From NCBI GenBank assembly GCA_037576215.1, contig JBANDB010000006.1:3534001-3598000 (forward strand): a DNA stretch of 64,000 nucleotides, written 5' to 3'. A program made the translations under genes and the position numbers. Position 1 is the first letter of the stretch; every line of letters begins with the position of its first letter. Below are positions 11,297 to 23,189 of this stretch, piece after piece. The notes below the pieces were generated by a model. It worked only from the letters and a program-made list of their open reading frames with translations. It ran no database searches and was not told where the DNA came from. This DNA is from Armillaria gallica (Eukaryota; Basidiomycota; Agaricomycetes; Agaricales; Physalacriaceae).

Positions 11297-11488
11297 ATGG
11301 CAGTGAACACGACATATCTATCTGCGTCACGGGAAGAGGGATCAATCCCTCTATTAATTCAAGCTGGTCTGCTTCCGGGGGCGCTTCCTACAGATGTAGA
11401 AGCGATCTCGGCAGGTAATGTCGCACGGGAGGTGGTAGTCAGCAAAGATTATATGGGACCTCTTCATTGTTTGACGTCGAAACCCTGA
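11297..11488 (+). CDS. Short ORF, unknown
   Basis: A 63-codon open frame follows the Prp6 fragment. Part of it (around EEGSIPLLIQAGL) is matched at the DNA level near 18350-18400 in copy B, where the frame is broken. No domain was recognised. It is most simply part of the duplicated flank and may not be translated. Confidence 0.12.
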   Translation: MAVNTTYLSASREEGSIPLLIQAGLLPGALPTDVEAISAGNVAREVVVSKDYMGPLHCLTSKP

Positions 11489-11499
11489 GATGTCGTGTT

Positions 11500-11790
11500 C
11501 TCCATGGTCTCTCCATCATTCAAGCAATGCGGGATCGTCCAAGTATCATAGAAGGAAAGTGCGAACGGTGTGCACCGAAGCGTGAAGACGTGATGGTAAG
11601 ATCAATATATGAAGCACTGGTTATGTTGTAGTTCGAGCACGGGAGGGAGGGAACGAAAAGAGCAACTCGTTTAGACCTAGTATGTCGACAAGGTGGTAAA
11701 CGGTAAAGAAAGGAAAGCTACGAGTACGGTAAATAACGGGTTCGGAGCCGGTTGATTTCGACGGCTCGTACAGCCACCAGTGACTCCAAT
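11500..11790. other. Spacer between copies A and B, nothing recognised
   Basis: Roughly 290 bp with no convincing open frame and no match noticed to the other unit copies. It leads directly into the start of copy B. Confidence 0.4.
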
Positions 11791-11879
11791 AGGTTACAAC
11801 CAGGATGTGATATTTTGCCTTTTTCCACCTGTTCTCTGTGACGTGAAACGGGCCGGGGGCCCAGTCAACGTCTTTTTAC

Positions 11880-12870
11880 AACTCCATGTACACCAACGCC
11901 TTCCCGCTCATGGTCGTGGACCTTTGCCTCACCAAAATAGCCAGCGGCAATCCGTTCTCTTCCCTCCAACCTGCCTGACGCCTTTGAGGGAACGCTACTA
12001 GCTCAGAGCAGTCTATGCGCAAAAAGGCTAGATATGCCGGACCACGGCGCCTCTCTCAAGGTGATTATCATCCTCGACGGCCGACTCGCCTCCACACTAT
12101 TTCTCGCAATATGCCGCCAGTGCCCGTCAAGGTCAGTAGACACTCGAAATTCGGCCTGGCTGACATCAGCACATCCCACAGCGTCAAAGAAGGACGGGTG
12201 CCCATCTTGGTGCCACCAGACATAAACTCTGCGTGCGGTTTTTTGCCGAGTGTCGCAGGGTCAGGCGGTTGTTGGGTGAGGTAGTCCCATCGATTTTTGG
12301 ACAAGCCTGGTATAGCGCGTACCATCGCTCAAGCCCGTTCCCGCGCACTGTGCAGTCATAGGGCCGTCGCTGCGAGGAGTATAGACTATGGTGTCGTGGA
12401 TGGAGAGACGGGGTGTGTGCGTGTACAGCCGGAATGCCGAGTACGTCTTGAGTAGCCTTCCCGTAACGAGCGGATATGGATGCGCCGCGCCGCCCGTCGT
12501 CGAGATGGCCCCGCACACTTCGACTGTGAGCTGCAATCTTCAATCTGTGCGCCAAGGATGTCCATGTCAACATCTCCTTGCTACGAGATTCTCAACTTCC
12601 TGATTTCAGGCTTAGTGAAAAATTAGTGTAGCATCGATTGTACATACCAGTCTAGCGTTGCATTAGTATAGCGCTGTTCGTCGAAAGTAGAACTAAGTGT
12701 CGAGGACTGCGAAATATCGAGGAGGATTTTTGGTTGAAGGACATTGGTAGCGTGGACGACGTGTTTGGTGCGGAGACTATCGCCACGGGAGGTGTGGACG
12801 TGGATGTACAGCCAGAACGACGAGTGTGCCTTGAAGAGCCTTGACCAACGTCCCATCCGCGTCAAACAGC
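11880..12870 (-). pseudogene. FAD-dependent oxidoreductase relic, copy B
   Basis: The minus strand holds the best preserved pieces of this oxidoreductase. EVCGAISTTGGAAHPY followed by LVTGRLLKT near 12430-12530 matches the conserved GAAHPYRLVTGLL region of fungal DAO-type FAD oxidoreductases. TPRLSIHDTIVYTPRSD near 12370-12430 and YLTQQPPDPATLGKKPHAEFM near 12230-12290 follow, and a TSRGD..TKHVVHATN stretch near 12760-12800 belongs to a second, partly repeated piece. Frames change between pieces. The gene is dead, but it is the copy that best identifies the family. Confidence 0.65.
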
Positions 12871-13178
12871 GGAGGCGTAAATGCCGTACCCACTATCCCC
12901 GACAAAACGATCAGTGACGCGAATGCTGAGACTCGAGGGAAATATTCAGAATGATTGCAGAGTAGATTAACAAAATATGCAAGAGATAACTTGAACTGGG
13001 CAGCCGCCATGTCGCAGAGATAAAGGAAAGAACAACATCCGGGCTGTGAAATGGATGGAAAGTAATTTTGCGCGCAGTTGAGGAAGAGGTCGCATAACAG
13101 AGGTGGCAAAAATTTGAAACTCCGAGAAAGCCTGCTACCGCGTCTTGTTATCACCATAGAAAAATCCTGACTCTCCAT
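12777..13178 (-). pseudogene. Hydrophobic ORF fragment, unassigned
   Basis: A 133-codon minus-strand frame occupies the position where copies A and C hold the acyl-CoA dehydrogenase relic. Its distal half (about 12790-13010) starts MAAAQFKLSLAY and contains FASLIVLSGIVGTAFTPPLF, which resembles a signal or membrane segment followed by a conserved-looking turn. It runs into the oxidoreductase-like VVHATN sequence on the same strand, so it may be a leftover 5' exon of that gene or an unrelated insertion. No family was recognised. Confidence 0.25.
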
Positions 13179-14269
13179 CCTCTACGACTAGATTGACATT
13201 ATGACTACGGACACGCTCGCAGGTCCATGGTCTACCACCATCAAGCACTATAGCCATGGTAAGTGCAGTGCCAAGTTCTTTTCTTTCGACGTTCTCATTA
13301 GTTTCTAGACTTCCTTTGTTCGGGTCGTGACTCATCCTTGCTACGGGTTAGGCACATAGGCACTGTCGTTCGTTCTATACTATTTTTCCCGCTCGCAGAC
13401 CCGCTGATGGGCTGGTATCTCAGAATAAATGTGGTCAAGGAAGGTATACAACGCGGCTCCGATTTTCACGGCGACGCCGACTGACGTCTTTTTCCTGTTA
13501 GGAGCCGACCGTGTGGAGGTGAAAGAAGGCCTGGTGATATTTTCATTGCTTTGAAGGGAAATTAGAAAGTACGTCAACTTTATGACAATCATTTCCATCT
13601 GTATTCTGAGATCTGGTGGCCTAAACAGACGCACGCGCACGCATCAACGTCCACGGCGACACTTTGCAGCTATGACACTGGGTCTGCCGGTGCGCATATC
13701 TACAAGCCTTGCTACGCGAACGCCATCTCCTACGCCAACCAACCTTCCTCTACCTCGCCTGGGGCTCAGAGACGATTCGCAGCCATCCGGGACTCGATGC
13801 CTCCAGCTGACGACGACGGTCGATGTTGGAAAAAGGAGAAAACTGAGAACGACGCCAAGACGAAACAAGAGACGGCGATGGGAAGGGGAATGGAATGGGG
13901 TGATGCAGACACGGAGATAGGTCAGGAATGGATAGTGTTGTTTTCGATGCAGGGGTTAGTTCTGATATTGGATTAGCCAGGTGCGTGAATTTGTCTCGCG
14001 ACGCGTCTTGTGCTGACAGGCTTTCGGGGAGGGCCGCAACGTTTAGGCGTGCATCGAAGGGAGCTGGTCGAAGGGAGGGTCGGTCGCTAGGCGCGCATCG
14101 AGTTGAGGCCTGCTAACGAGCGAGTAGATAGCGGCTATGGTACTTGACCGCTATGGCTGGGTAGAGAGGCTGCTTCACCAGACGGCCAAGACAGATATCC
14201 TCTCAGAAAAATGGACGTCGGTGATGCCAGACTAGTACGTCTATCTTCCAGGTACCATCGCTGTCAACT

Positions 14270-14765
14270 AACCTCTAAACAGTGAATACTTCCTCTTCTG
14301 GACAGACGAATCGTCTGGAAAATCTGTCAACGAATACTATCCTTGGATTCTACGGACATACGATCGTTTTCCGATACAGCTTGCAGACGTGATTTGGTAC
14401 TTTGCACTACAGAGGCGTATACTACGACGTCGACATTGGCTGCAGGCGTCCATTAGATCCCCTCCTCAGATATCCCGTCATTCTCCCCAAAACTATCCCA
14501 GTCGGCGTCTCCAACGACCCGCGCTCAGTGACCCCATCCGTATCTTGCCGAAATCCCTCTACGGGAAGAATGTCGAGGACGGTGAAGCGCCGCATTCATT
14601 TTTCTCGCATTTCTATGACAGCAGGTGGCATGCTGATGACGCTGCGTTCATTGGGTTCCTGGGCCATTGGGGTAACAAGCTGATGTTGGCAGCCGTCGTC
14701 GTCCTCGTAGCTGGGTTGGTTTTCATGGCATTGCCCGCAAGACAGCGCAGGTTATGTGCTTGATG
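14270..14765 (+). pseudogene. GT32 glycosyltransferase relic, copy B (internal deletion)
   Basis: This copy keeps what A and C have lost at the front. It reads FWTDESSGKSVNEYYPWILR, then TYDRFPIQLADVIWY, then RGVYYDVDIGCRRPLDPLL, with the catalytic DxD motif (DVD) intact. It then has a frameshift next to the FALHYRG segment and a deletion of roughly 180 bp between PVGVSND and PKSLYGKN. The C-terminal FLGHWGNKLMLAA membrane segment and the basic ARQRR end remain. GT32 enzymes of this type mannosylate inositol-phosphoceramide in the Golgi. B was disabled by different events from A and C. Confidence 0.8.
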
Positions 14766-14983
14766 GGCATACTCTCTTCAAGAACCTACGGACACCAATC
14801 GATCTGGCCTTAAACATTTTTGTCGGCGTACTACGTGATTTCAGCTGGAGGACGACGAGGCACACCCTCATAGGGAGTCTACATACCGTTCCGATCAGTA
14901 ATTGACGAAGAGCCCATCCTGGAAACGCACGTCCTAGCTTTGCGGAGCTGCATCGCTGGTCGTGGTCTCGTTCTTTCACCATG

Positions 14984-15090
14984 ACTACGTTTCCTCCAGA
15001 ACTTGTAGACTCATAATTGTATATGAGGTCTGAACTACCGTCCTACGTCCGAACGACCTGTATGACCACTTGTCCCAGCTAAAAAGAAAG
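14984..15090 (+). pseudogene. F-box-like gene start, relic in copy B
   Basis: The sequence reads MTTFPPELV and then breaks (GTAGACTCATAATTG replaces GTCGAGATAATTG). Remnants of SYVRTTCMTTCPS follow before homology to the intact genes at 27717 and 29434 ends. The about 180 bp upstream also match the upstream region of the 27717 gene. The same break is present in copy C at 24360. Confidence 0.7.
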
Positions 15091-15424
15091 AGCTGGGTCA
15101 TTTGATCGAAGGCTTCACAAAATTTCTCGCAGGAAGTGCATTAACAAAACGACGGCCATTGATGACTGATGACACCACCTGCTCCCTGGTGATTTCTCAG
15201 ATGTTTGCTCCACCCGTAGTCCCTCAGGAAGGGCCAAGTTGAATTATTGACGCACAGTTTGGGGAAATTCAGAAATATTCTCGTTTTCTCAGGTACAGGC
15301 GACGGTTTGTTTGAAAATGATGCAGCTATAGCTGCAGCCCTCCTACCGACTCTGATTGCGGAAACATTCGACAAAGGGCTGTTATCATTAATCTGTTCAC
15401 TTACTTACCCCAAATTTCTTCAAA

Positions 15425-17636
15425 ATGTACAATTCTCTACGTTCGATGTTTACTGGTTACTCAATTCCCAAATCTCCCTGTACTATTGATTACCGTCGAG
15501 ATAAACCGATATTATCCAGCACCCCATCGAACATTAGGCGCTCGGCCCTTGCAGGATGCATTTTACCACGTGAAGAACACGATGCTGGCGCCTTGATGCA
15601 ACCACGCCTTGAACCTCAACAGCTCAACATAACAGGTTTCTATACAACGCTATGTCCTACAGGAAATTTTTCAAGTGTAAGTACACCAGATCATCACCGT
15701 CGTGTGTCCTACTAATTCAAGCTATGCCTAGTAAAAACCAAAATGGTGGTAGACAAATGGACGTTCAAGTCCCGTAACGTGCTCCCCAAATCACCAGAAG
15801 ATGTGAGTAGTCATGTCGAACATTGAATAGACGGCAATGTATAACAGATTTCAGGATCTGCAGGAAGATCGTAGTGATAGTGGCGAGACTAGCGACACCG
15901 ATACACCACTTCAACCCGAAGTTACGATCTCCTCCCAGACAGAAATTGGGCGAGCAGAAGAATCCATAGAGGTTCCAAAACAACGGGCGTACACCGGCAG
16001 AAATCCCGTAATATCATCCTCCCTCGCCGACACTCCTTGCTCTAGCCTTGGCATTCAGGGCCTCTTGGATTTACTCAACACCACACTCGAAACCTCATAC
16101 ACATTAGATACCCCATCCATCTCCTTCGTTCTTAAAGACTGCATGGCACAAGAGTATGACTTTGGAACTGCATATGGTCGTCTGCGCTCAGCATGGTGCG
16201 ACCGCAGAGTCACTGACATTCAAATGGAGCTGCGGAAATGTGAGGTGGAGGACATAGATCGGCGAAGGGATGCACTCAGGGGTAGCCGGATAGTCGAGCC
16301 ATACATCAAGCCTCGGCGAGTCTGGGATCTGTACAGTAATCGTGTGGTCCCATGGTGGAGCTGTGGGGCATCCATCTGGGAGGTGTACAACAGTGACACT
16401 GCCAACAGAGGGCTACGACCAATATCACATGCTTGGGTGGATGAGGTGGATCGCGTCGACGTGTTGACCCCTATCAATGGATATGAATGGCCGGTGCCCA
16501 TCCCGAAAGGTGCCAACCTCGACCTCATCCGGATTGAGATGCTGAACCTGGGAGTGCAATACACATGGCTGGATGTTCTCTGCTTGAGACAGAGAGGAGG
16601 GCCAAGGGAGGATCTGCGAGTGGAAGAGTGGAAACTGGATGTGCCTACCATCGGAGCGATATATCAGGTGCAGAAGTGGTGTGCTATTTGAGTGGGCTGG
16701 GTCTGCCTTTGAGTCTGAAGGAGGGTGACTTGGAGAGTGATCGGTGTTGGTTTAGGCGTGCGTGGACAGTGCAGGAGATCGGGTAGCGGGGAGGACAATT
16801 GCTGGGGATACACCAGATGGGCCAATGCACATGCTGAGCCAATAGACGAGGCAGGAAACTACAAGGACGAGATATTAACAAAATTTCACAAGCAGCTCAA
16901 GGCTGCAGACAATTACCTCTATCTATATGATGCGCTATCTGTGATGCAGGATCGGATATCGACCAACCCTGTTGACAAAGTTGCCGGGCTAGCATTTTCT
17001 CTGCAGACGAACTCAATACCGGCGTACTATGAGAGCCAATCTCTGGAGGATGCATGGTCAGCACTTATAAATGAGATGCACCAATGGAATCAGGGGCATA
17101 CTGCTCTTCACCTATCCTGAACCTGGAAGTGCATGCAAGAAATGGAGACCATCATGGGAGCAGGTCATGACCAAGTCTCTGCCCAAAAACCCGGATTTTG
17201 AGTTCTTTGCCCATACTCCGACTCTGACTGAGGATGACTTGTATATTGGGCCCCACATTAAAAGGGGTTTTGTGCGTGGATTGGCCGTGGAGGTGTAGAA
17301 GGGAGCGATCGATACGGAGAGTTGGTTGTTGAAGATGTGCTGGATAGCGCGTATATTCAACATCGTCGCACCCCGCACGCATACATTCAAAACATTGTTG
17401 CCAGCCATCAGTACCCGATACCTGAAGACACATACACACTGCTCGGCACCAATCCAGTGTCAGTCATGGGCGACAGACGTCCGGGGCAATGTTGGGTTGT
17501 CGGACGACTGTCCAACAAGCGTGCGCGCTATAAGATGTTCAAGAAAGTGTCTGTGTTTCAAATGGCTGACTTAGAAGAGATAGAGCGGCTAAATGAACTA
17601 TGTTCATCTGTAAAGCCTCCTTTTATTCTCGCTTGA
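15425..17636 (+). pseudogene. HET-domain (heterokaryon incompatibility) pseudogene, copy B
   Basis: This is a paralogue of the gene at 24951-26935. A plausible start is ATG 15425, or the conserved MQPRLEPQQL further on. A short exon MVVDKWTFKSRNVLPKSPED (from 15743) is spliced over a 60 bp intron to DLQEDRSDSGE. The HET core ISHAWVDEVDRVDV, WLDVLCLRQRGG and WFRRAWTVQEIG is recognisable. Coding is destroyed by a 1 bp deletion after IYQVQK (about 16665), an indel with a stop after VQEIG (about 16785), and further frame changes near 17095 and 17300. HET proteins trigger cell death on fusion of incompatible hyphae. This copy cannot make a full protein. Confidence 0.88.
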
Positions 17637-17824
17637 TTGTGAATACCCACTTTTTGATACCTTTTGTACACAATTCCGAAACTACTGTGCAATTTGTTCC
17701 ACGGTGAAATACAGCACCAACTGCCACCAGGTGTTAGAAACACCAGTGTCGCAAAACTCACTGGCAATCATCTCCCAGATCATTCCCACTCTTTCCACCA
17801 ACAGGACGACATTGACCAACAAGG

Positions 17825-18200
17825 TAAATTTTCGTACTTCCGTGTTTTCTGCTCACGTCCATAGCCTCGTCCACCTTTTCATAAATCCGATCCACTTCCT
17901 CGTCGTCTGCTTCGTATGGCATATGAGCGAACAATCCATATATGTTGTTACTTTACCTTGATCGCGTGATATGGGAGGTATCACACTGGCGTCATTGTCG
18001 AATAATACTGCAGAGGCCTACATCGAAATCGTTTGCTCAGGAAATTCAGCGGATTCTGAGTGTGAATGTTCAACGTCGGATCCAGGTTTATCTTGAATGA
18101 CTGACCGTCGATTTCAGAGACGCCTGATGAATTCACTCAGGACTTCCCGGACTCGACAGGCATGATTACCTTTTCGCGACGTCGAAGTCTTAGTTGATAA
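17825..18200 (-). pseudogene. Prp6 N-terminal fragment relic, copy B
   Basis: In one minus-strand frame the sequence reads PYEADDEEVDRIYEKVDEAM, matching the acidic N-terminal segment of splicing factor Prp6. Only about 30 residues are recognisable and the downstream PKIQQQFADLKR motif typical of Prp6 is absent. The piece has the same position relative to the HET gene as in copies A and C. Confidence 0.6.
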
Positions 18201-18429
18201 AGAGCTTTTTGGCGTCATATGGCCATACGCCGTGATATACACCGGCGGTATCACTCCGTTGGCTTGATACGGCGCATACGATGCACTTCGTATTGGATTG
18301 ACATTACCCCGGCCATTCTGATTTTCTTAGACGGCATATCCATCGGCGTTATGGGACAAGGGAATCCCTCTATCAATTCAAACTGATTTGTTTCGGAGTG
18401 TACATGTCAGGACAGGAAGCTCAAAAACA

Positions 18430-18800
18430 GATCACATGAGTGCAGGAAAGATGAGGATGGACGTAGGACCGACAACGAGGAGACAGCTGGATGAGACACG
18501 CTGTGCTAGGAACATCGTGGTACGGTTTTGGTAGCGGTGGCGCATCTTGGAGTCACACCTGGGTAATGCTACGGACACAAAATTAGAACCCAATTAGTGT
18601 TATGAGAGTATGAAATAAGACTCACGTGTAGTACCGGTATGTGCGTTGACATGTATTCTGAGGCTACTCGCTCTATTGAGAGACTTATTAAAAGTCTTAC
18701 TGACATATTCCTGTTATCCTTGACAGGAGTGTTGTCGTCTTCTTAGCACGATATCGGGGTAGACTCGCTGCGAGAAAGTGGAAAAGAGACAGGCAGGCGA
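18430..18800 (-). pseudogene. C2H2 zinc-finger gene relic
   Basis: The minus strand reads SKTFNKSLNRASSLRIHVNA followed by HTG, which fits a fungal C2H2 finger of the SKTFNRPSSLRIHxNTHTG type, although the paired cysteines are lost. After a GTGAGT donor and an intron-like stretch, DSKMRHRYQNR resembles the NSNMRRHYRNH segment of the following finger. Upstream codons contain a stop. It is likely the remains of a zinc-finger transcription factor. The identification rests on this short motif. Confidence 0.45.
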
Positions 18801-19950
18801 TGGGCTGGGTTTGAGTGAGTATTGTGGATCTCTGGTAGACGATGGCGTGTAGTGAGCGTGGGAAGGTATCAGCATCGACGAAACACGTCGTCAGTCTGGC
18901 GGAGTACGCGGTACGGGCTCTGTAAGGCAGAAGTTAGCTAATAAATCGCAATGACAAGTATAAAATAAATACCTGAGAACCTATCGCAGAGTGTGGAGAG
19001 ACGGCATCTTGAGGGCCCAGAGATGGCTTTTAAGGCGGTCGGGGAGGAGGGAAGTAACACCAAATCAGTCGACGGTTATATACCCGTGTCTCTTTTCCCA
19101 TTTTCACGAGATCCATATTTAGACGTCTCGATGTAGACTGTTATACAAAGAGACCAAGTCGTCGTCCTCTGGGACTGCGTGACAGGATCAAATAAAAGGC
19201 AAGAATCTAAAGGAAAGCTCGAACAGCAAGAAAGACACGAATTACGGAAAGAAGACTTACCTTCAAAGAGATCTATACCTAGCGCTAGTCTTTATTTCAC
19301 GAAATCCAGTCCTATGTCCCACCGCACCGTCGTCGCCGTTGTCAAACTCCTGAACGCCGCTACACATTTGTAGTCATGTTCGTATGACAATATTGCAGTG
19401 GGCGACAATTACGCCGATCGACATGTAGCGAGTGGACCAGGATATATGCACGAGCATCGCAGGAAGATAAGGCAAAGACAGTGTGGCTCGATATCGGAGA
19501 TTGGCCTTTGCAAGGTTTACGTGAAAGGCGGGAATCCTTATATGAATGCAGACTTTGGGAACCACTAGACGCCGAAGTCATCAAATTAGCGGATTACATA
19601 GCACTAGAAATCAAGAAAACATACCTTGTCCCATGTAATTCGGCTGTATGGATGAGCGGAAGGATGCTACACGCAGGAGGGGAAGTAAAATTTTGAGAGA
19701 ACATTCAAAAAGACCGGCGGCTGCAAGCTATAAGCAAGCAGGTAGAACCAGAAGAGAAGAAACCGTGAAACGGCCTCTGCATGAAACCCTCTTTCTCCGT
19801 TCGTTAAGGTTGACTCGCTCCTTGATGTAGGAAGGACGTGACAAAAGGCATGTGAAGAGGAGTCGTTGATATGCCGATATTCCGAATCCAAGGAGTCCAC
19901 GGTAACGAAAGAGACAGAGAATGAAAGTGTAAGTCGTGATGAGAGGGATG
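18800..19950. other. Spacer between copies B and C, no recognised gene
   Basis: Several open frames of 60-77 codons overlap on both strands (for example plus 19481-19696 and minus 19360-19584), but none shows a domain or a convincing exon pattern. The boundary to copy C at about 19955 is sharp. Confidence 0.4.
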
Positions 19951-20039
19951 GATTGTTTGGATGTTTCCGGCGCGTAATCTACAAGATGAGTCTCTGAGAC
20001 GCGAAACGGCGCGGGAAGCCAGTCAACCCGACACCATAT

Positions 20040-20800
20040 ATGCCAACGCCTTCCCGCTTCGATCATCGCCGTGGACCTTTCCTTCGCTTGAATAGTCCGC
20101 AGCAATCCATTCTCTTCCCTCCGACCTGCCTGAGAGTCAACCCACGGCAGTCCATCCGCGGAGATGCCCTATATACCAGACCACACGTTCTTCACGCGTC
20201 CTCAAGTCCTCTCTCAAATCGGTCATCGTCGTCGCCGTTTCCCGAAATATGCCGCCAGTGCCCCGCTAAGGTACGCAGACACTCGAACTTCGACCTCGCT
20301 GTCATCAGCACAACCGACAGTTACCAACGTCAAAGAAGGACGAGGTGCCCATCTCGATGCCACATAAACTCTGCGCGCGGTTTCTCGTCGAGTGTCGCAG
20401 CGTCAGAGGGTTGTTGGGTGAGATAGTCCCATTCATCCTCGGACGAGCCTGAGTATAGCACAAACAACGGGATACCGAGCCATCCATCGCTCACGCTCGT
20501 TGATGTGTTTCGCGCAGATATCGCTGCGGGGAGTATGGACTATGGTGGAGAGACAGAGAGTGTGCGTACAGCCGGAATGCCGAGAGTACGGATATCTCGC
20601 CGCCCCGTTCGTCGTCGAGAATGTTAAAGACCCTGCACGCCCCGTCTGTGAGCTGCAATCTTCAGAATCGATCCACGCGCCATGTCAACAGCTCCTTGCT
20701 GGAGTACCCTCAAGTATCTGAATTCAGTCTTAGTGGAAAATTAGGGTAACAATAAATTGTACATACCATCCCAGCATTATATTAGTAAAGCGTATTTCTC
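20040..20800 (-). pseudogene. FAD-dependent oxidoreductase relic, copy C
   Basis: The minus-strand pieces are the same as in copy A, including HTPRSDICAKHI near 20490-20560 and the CGIEMGTSSFFDVGNC frame near 20310-20370. In-frame stops and small deletions relative to copy A occur, for example loss of about 30 bp around 20235. Not functional. Confidence 0.6.
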
Positions 20801-20839
20801 ATAGAGGGTAGAACTAGGTTGAACGAAATATCGAGAAGA

Positions 20840-22010
20840 ATTGATGGTGGTTACTGACCAAGTGAAATCGGGAAGATCGGCAAATGTCCGAACCTTCACT
20901 ATGTACCACCACCACGGTGTTTCTACCCTCTTCATCTCCCTGTACAACAAGCTAATATACTCCAAGGACAACTGGCCCTCGCAGCCTCTCCTCGGCATCT
21001 ACGTGTTCAAAGCGGCCGGTGCCAACGCCAATGCCCGGTTACCAGCGTGTCAGAGACCTCAGCAAGTTCTGGAAGATCCAGAATGACCCCATCGCCTCGC
21101 ACGATTGTTCCTCGTCACCATCTATCTCAATCTCGCTGCGGGTACTATTGGCACGTACGCTGCCGAATTACAGGCTCTATGCAAGGATATGATGGATTGC
21201 AAGACTATGTTCGTCGTCTTCTCTGTTTCCTTGTTTCGTATATTTATTGCGCTTCTTTCAGCGGTCAATTCCTTCTCACTGAAGCCGGCCACGGTTTAGA
21301 CGCGGCCACCGCGACTCTCCAGTCTGATGGCTCCTTCATTCTCTACTCTCCCAACCGAGCTACTTCCAAGCTCCGACTGTCCTGAAACCCCGCTACGCTG
21401 TCAGCTCGTCGTCGATGGCGAGAAGCGCGATATTAGGCCTTTTGTCGTCCGGCTCAACGACGGTGTTCACATGTGCAAGGGCGTCACTGCCAAGTGGGTC
21501 TATCTCAGCTGAAAGGTTCTCCATAGCTAATGATCGATTAACCACAGCTTGATTTCTACCCGACATGGTGCAACCTCTGTCAACCACTTCATCCAGGTCC
21601 GTCTGCCTGAGTGGTCTCTCCTCGGACGCGTTAGCGACAAACCTTTGACGCGCGATGACTTCCTCGTCGCCATCTGTCGGTACTCTCGCTCTGGCTTCGC
21701 TCGCCCTCCCGGCTACGCAAATTGCTGCTCACATCACGTACAAATATTCCCTATGTCGTGAAGTGGGCATCCCTGCACAACCCATCATCAGCTTCCGTGC
21801 CCAGCAGATCCCCGTTTTCACTGCAGACCTATGTCATTGAGTCGTGGATGAAGCACGCGACCAAGTATTTTATGGATCCCACTGCTGACTATCACGCGAA
21901 TCTACAAGGCGGTGGTGGAGTATATGCAGACCGCCCACTTCAACCTTTCGGAGAGGTTGGGTGCTCAAGGCTTGTTTGAGTACAACCAGGGTGGAGGATA
22001 TCGTCCATTT
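20840..22010 (+). pseudogene. Acyl-CoA dehydrogenase/oxidase-like relic, copy C
   Basis: The clearest copy of this relic. In order it shows VTDQVKSGRSANV, YSKDNWPSQPLLGIYVFKAA, FLVTIYLNLAAGTIGTYAAE, LLTEAGHGLDAATATLQSDG, LVVDGEKRDIRPFVVRLNDG, VNHFIQVRLPEWSLLGRV, ALPATQIAAHITYKYSL, AQPIISFRAQQIPVF, MKHATKYFMDPTADYH and NLSERLGAQGLFEYNQ. This is the backbone of an AidB-like acyl-CoA dehydrogenase. Pieces lie in different frames. The joins between TVTAKW and the next exon, and between FTADLCH and YVIESW, are broken, and expected segments are absent. Confidence 0.8.
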
Positions 22011-22149
22011 CATTGAGTTCATTCCCATCCCGTTTCGGATGGGACTTGGATATAAAATCTGGGTGGAATTTTGGTTTGAACTCCATCTCTCCGCTTCCTT
22101 TCTCTCTCCCATTCGTCTCTTCCCTCTTCCTAATCTTGACTCTGCGACT

Positions 22150-23165
22150 ATATACCCCGTACCCAAAATGCCGGACAAAGTACTGTTAGGAGTCATGCTC
22201 GCAGGTCCGCGTTCTACCACCATCAAGCACTACAACCAGGTAAATGCTGTGCCAAGTTATTTTCTTTCGATGTTCTCATTGGTTCTGCGCTCTAGATTTC
22301 GTTTTTTCGAGTCGTCCTCGCTCTGGATCAGGCGCATAGGCACTATGGTCTGTTCTATACCATTTCCCCCCTACTCGCAGACCCGCAGGCTGGCTGGTAT
22401 TTCAGCATAGATGTGGCGAAGATATGAAAAAGGTATACAACGCGGCTCCAGTTTTCACGGCGACGCCAACTGACGTCTTTTTCTTGTTAGGATGCGACCG
22501 TCGTGAAGGTAAACGAAAGCCTGGTGATATTCTCATTGGTTTGAAGGAAAATTAAAAGGTACATCGACTTTATAATAATCATTTGCATCTGTATTCTGAG
22601 ATATAGTGTCCTACATAGACCACGCACACACGCTGGGCCTGCCGCTACGGATATATACAAGTACTGCGCGAACTCCATCTACGCTAGTCAACTTTCCCCT
22701 ACCTCGTCTGGGGTTCAGAAACGATTTCGCAGCCATCTGGGAGGCTGACGACAACGGTCGATGTTGGAAAATATGGAGAAAACGGGGAACGACGCCGAGA
22801 CGAGACGAGAGATGGCACTGGGAATGGGGTAATGCGGAAATTTGTTCTAATATTGCATTGGGCTGGTGAGTGATGTTTTTGGTGACGAGCCTTGTGCTGA
22901 CAGGCTTTCAGGGAGGATCACAACGTTTGAGTTGAAGCCTGCTATCGAGTGGGTAGGTAGCAGCTACGGACCTGGAGACTGCAGACGAGAGTACGGCCGG
23001 TTATCATAGACAGCGACTGGGATGCTACAGAGTATGGCCGGGTAAAACGGGTACCAAGACTACTTCACCAGACGGCCGAGACGGATATCCTTTCAGAAAG
23101 ATAGAAGTCGGTGTCGCTGCAGTATCGGAACCTAATGCCATACTAGTACGTCTATCTTCCTGGTA
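22150..23165. other. Conserved spacer between dehydrogenase and GT32 relics
   Basis: About 1 kb is conserved in all three unit copies (A about 2180-3280, B about 13190-14250). It includes a block starting CTCGCAGGTCCRCG, a TATACAACGCGGCTCC block and the final AGACGGCCGAGACGGATATCC block. It may contain an old gene: a short plus-strand frame MPDKVLLGVMLAGPRSTTIK ends at a possible GTAAAT donor. No domain is recognisable. Confidence 0.35.
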
Positions 23166-23189
23166 CCATCACTGTCGACTAATCTCTAA

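Larger units (their letters stand above)
10425..11480 (+). repeat. Segmental duplication, unit copy A (right part: HET tail, Prp6 fragment, flank)
   Basis: Homologous to 17400-18400 (copy B) and 26700-27500 (copy C) in the same order: HET C-terminus, the spacer starting GCTTGATTGYGAATACCCAC, the Prp6 fragment and the flank with GTTTATCTTGAAYGACTGACCG. It is separated from the left part of copy A by the 6.5 kb NLR-bearing segment. Confidence 0.8.
11790..15100 (+). repeat. Segmental duplication, unit copy B (left part)
   Basis: This is a diverged homologue of 1-3835 and 19955-24610. The opening GTGACGTGAAACGG, the oxidoreductase relic, the conserved spacer around 13200-13600, the GT32 relic and the F-box-like start occur in the same order. 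The acyl-CoA dehydrogenase part is missing: the sequence between about 12740 and 13200 is replaced by unrelated material. Divergence from A and C is much greater than between A and C, so B is the older branch. Confidence 0.8.
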
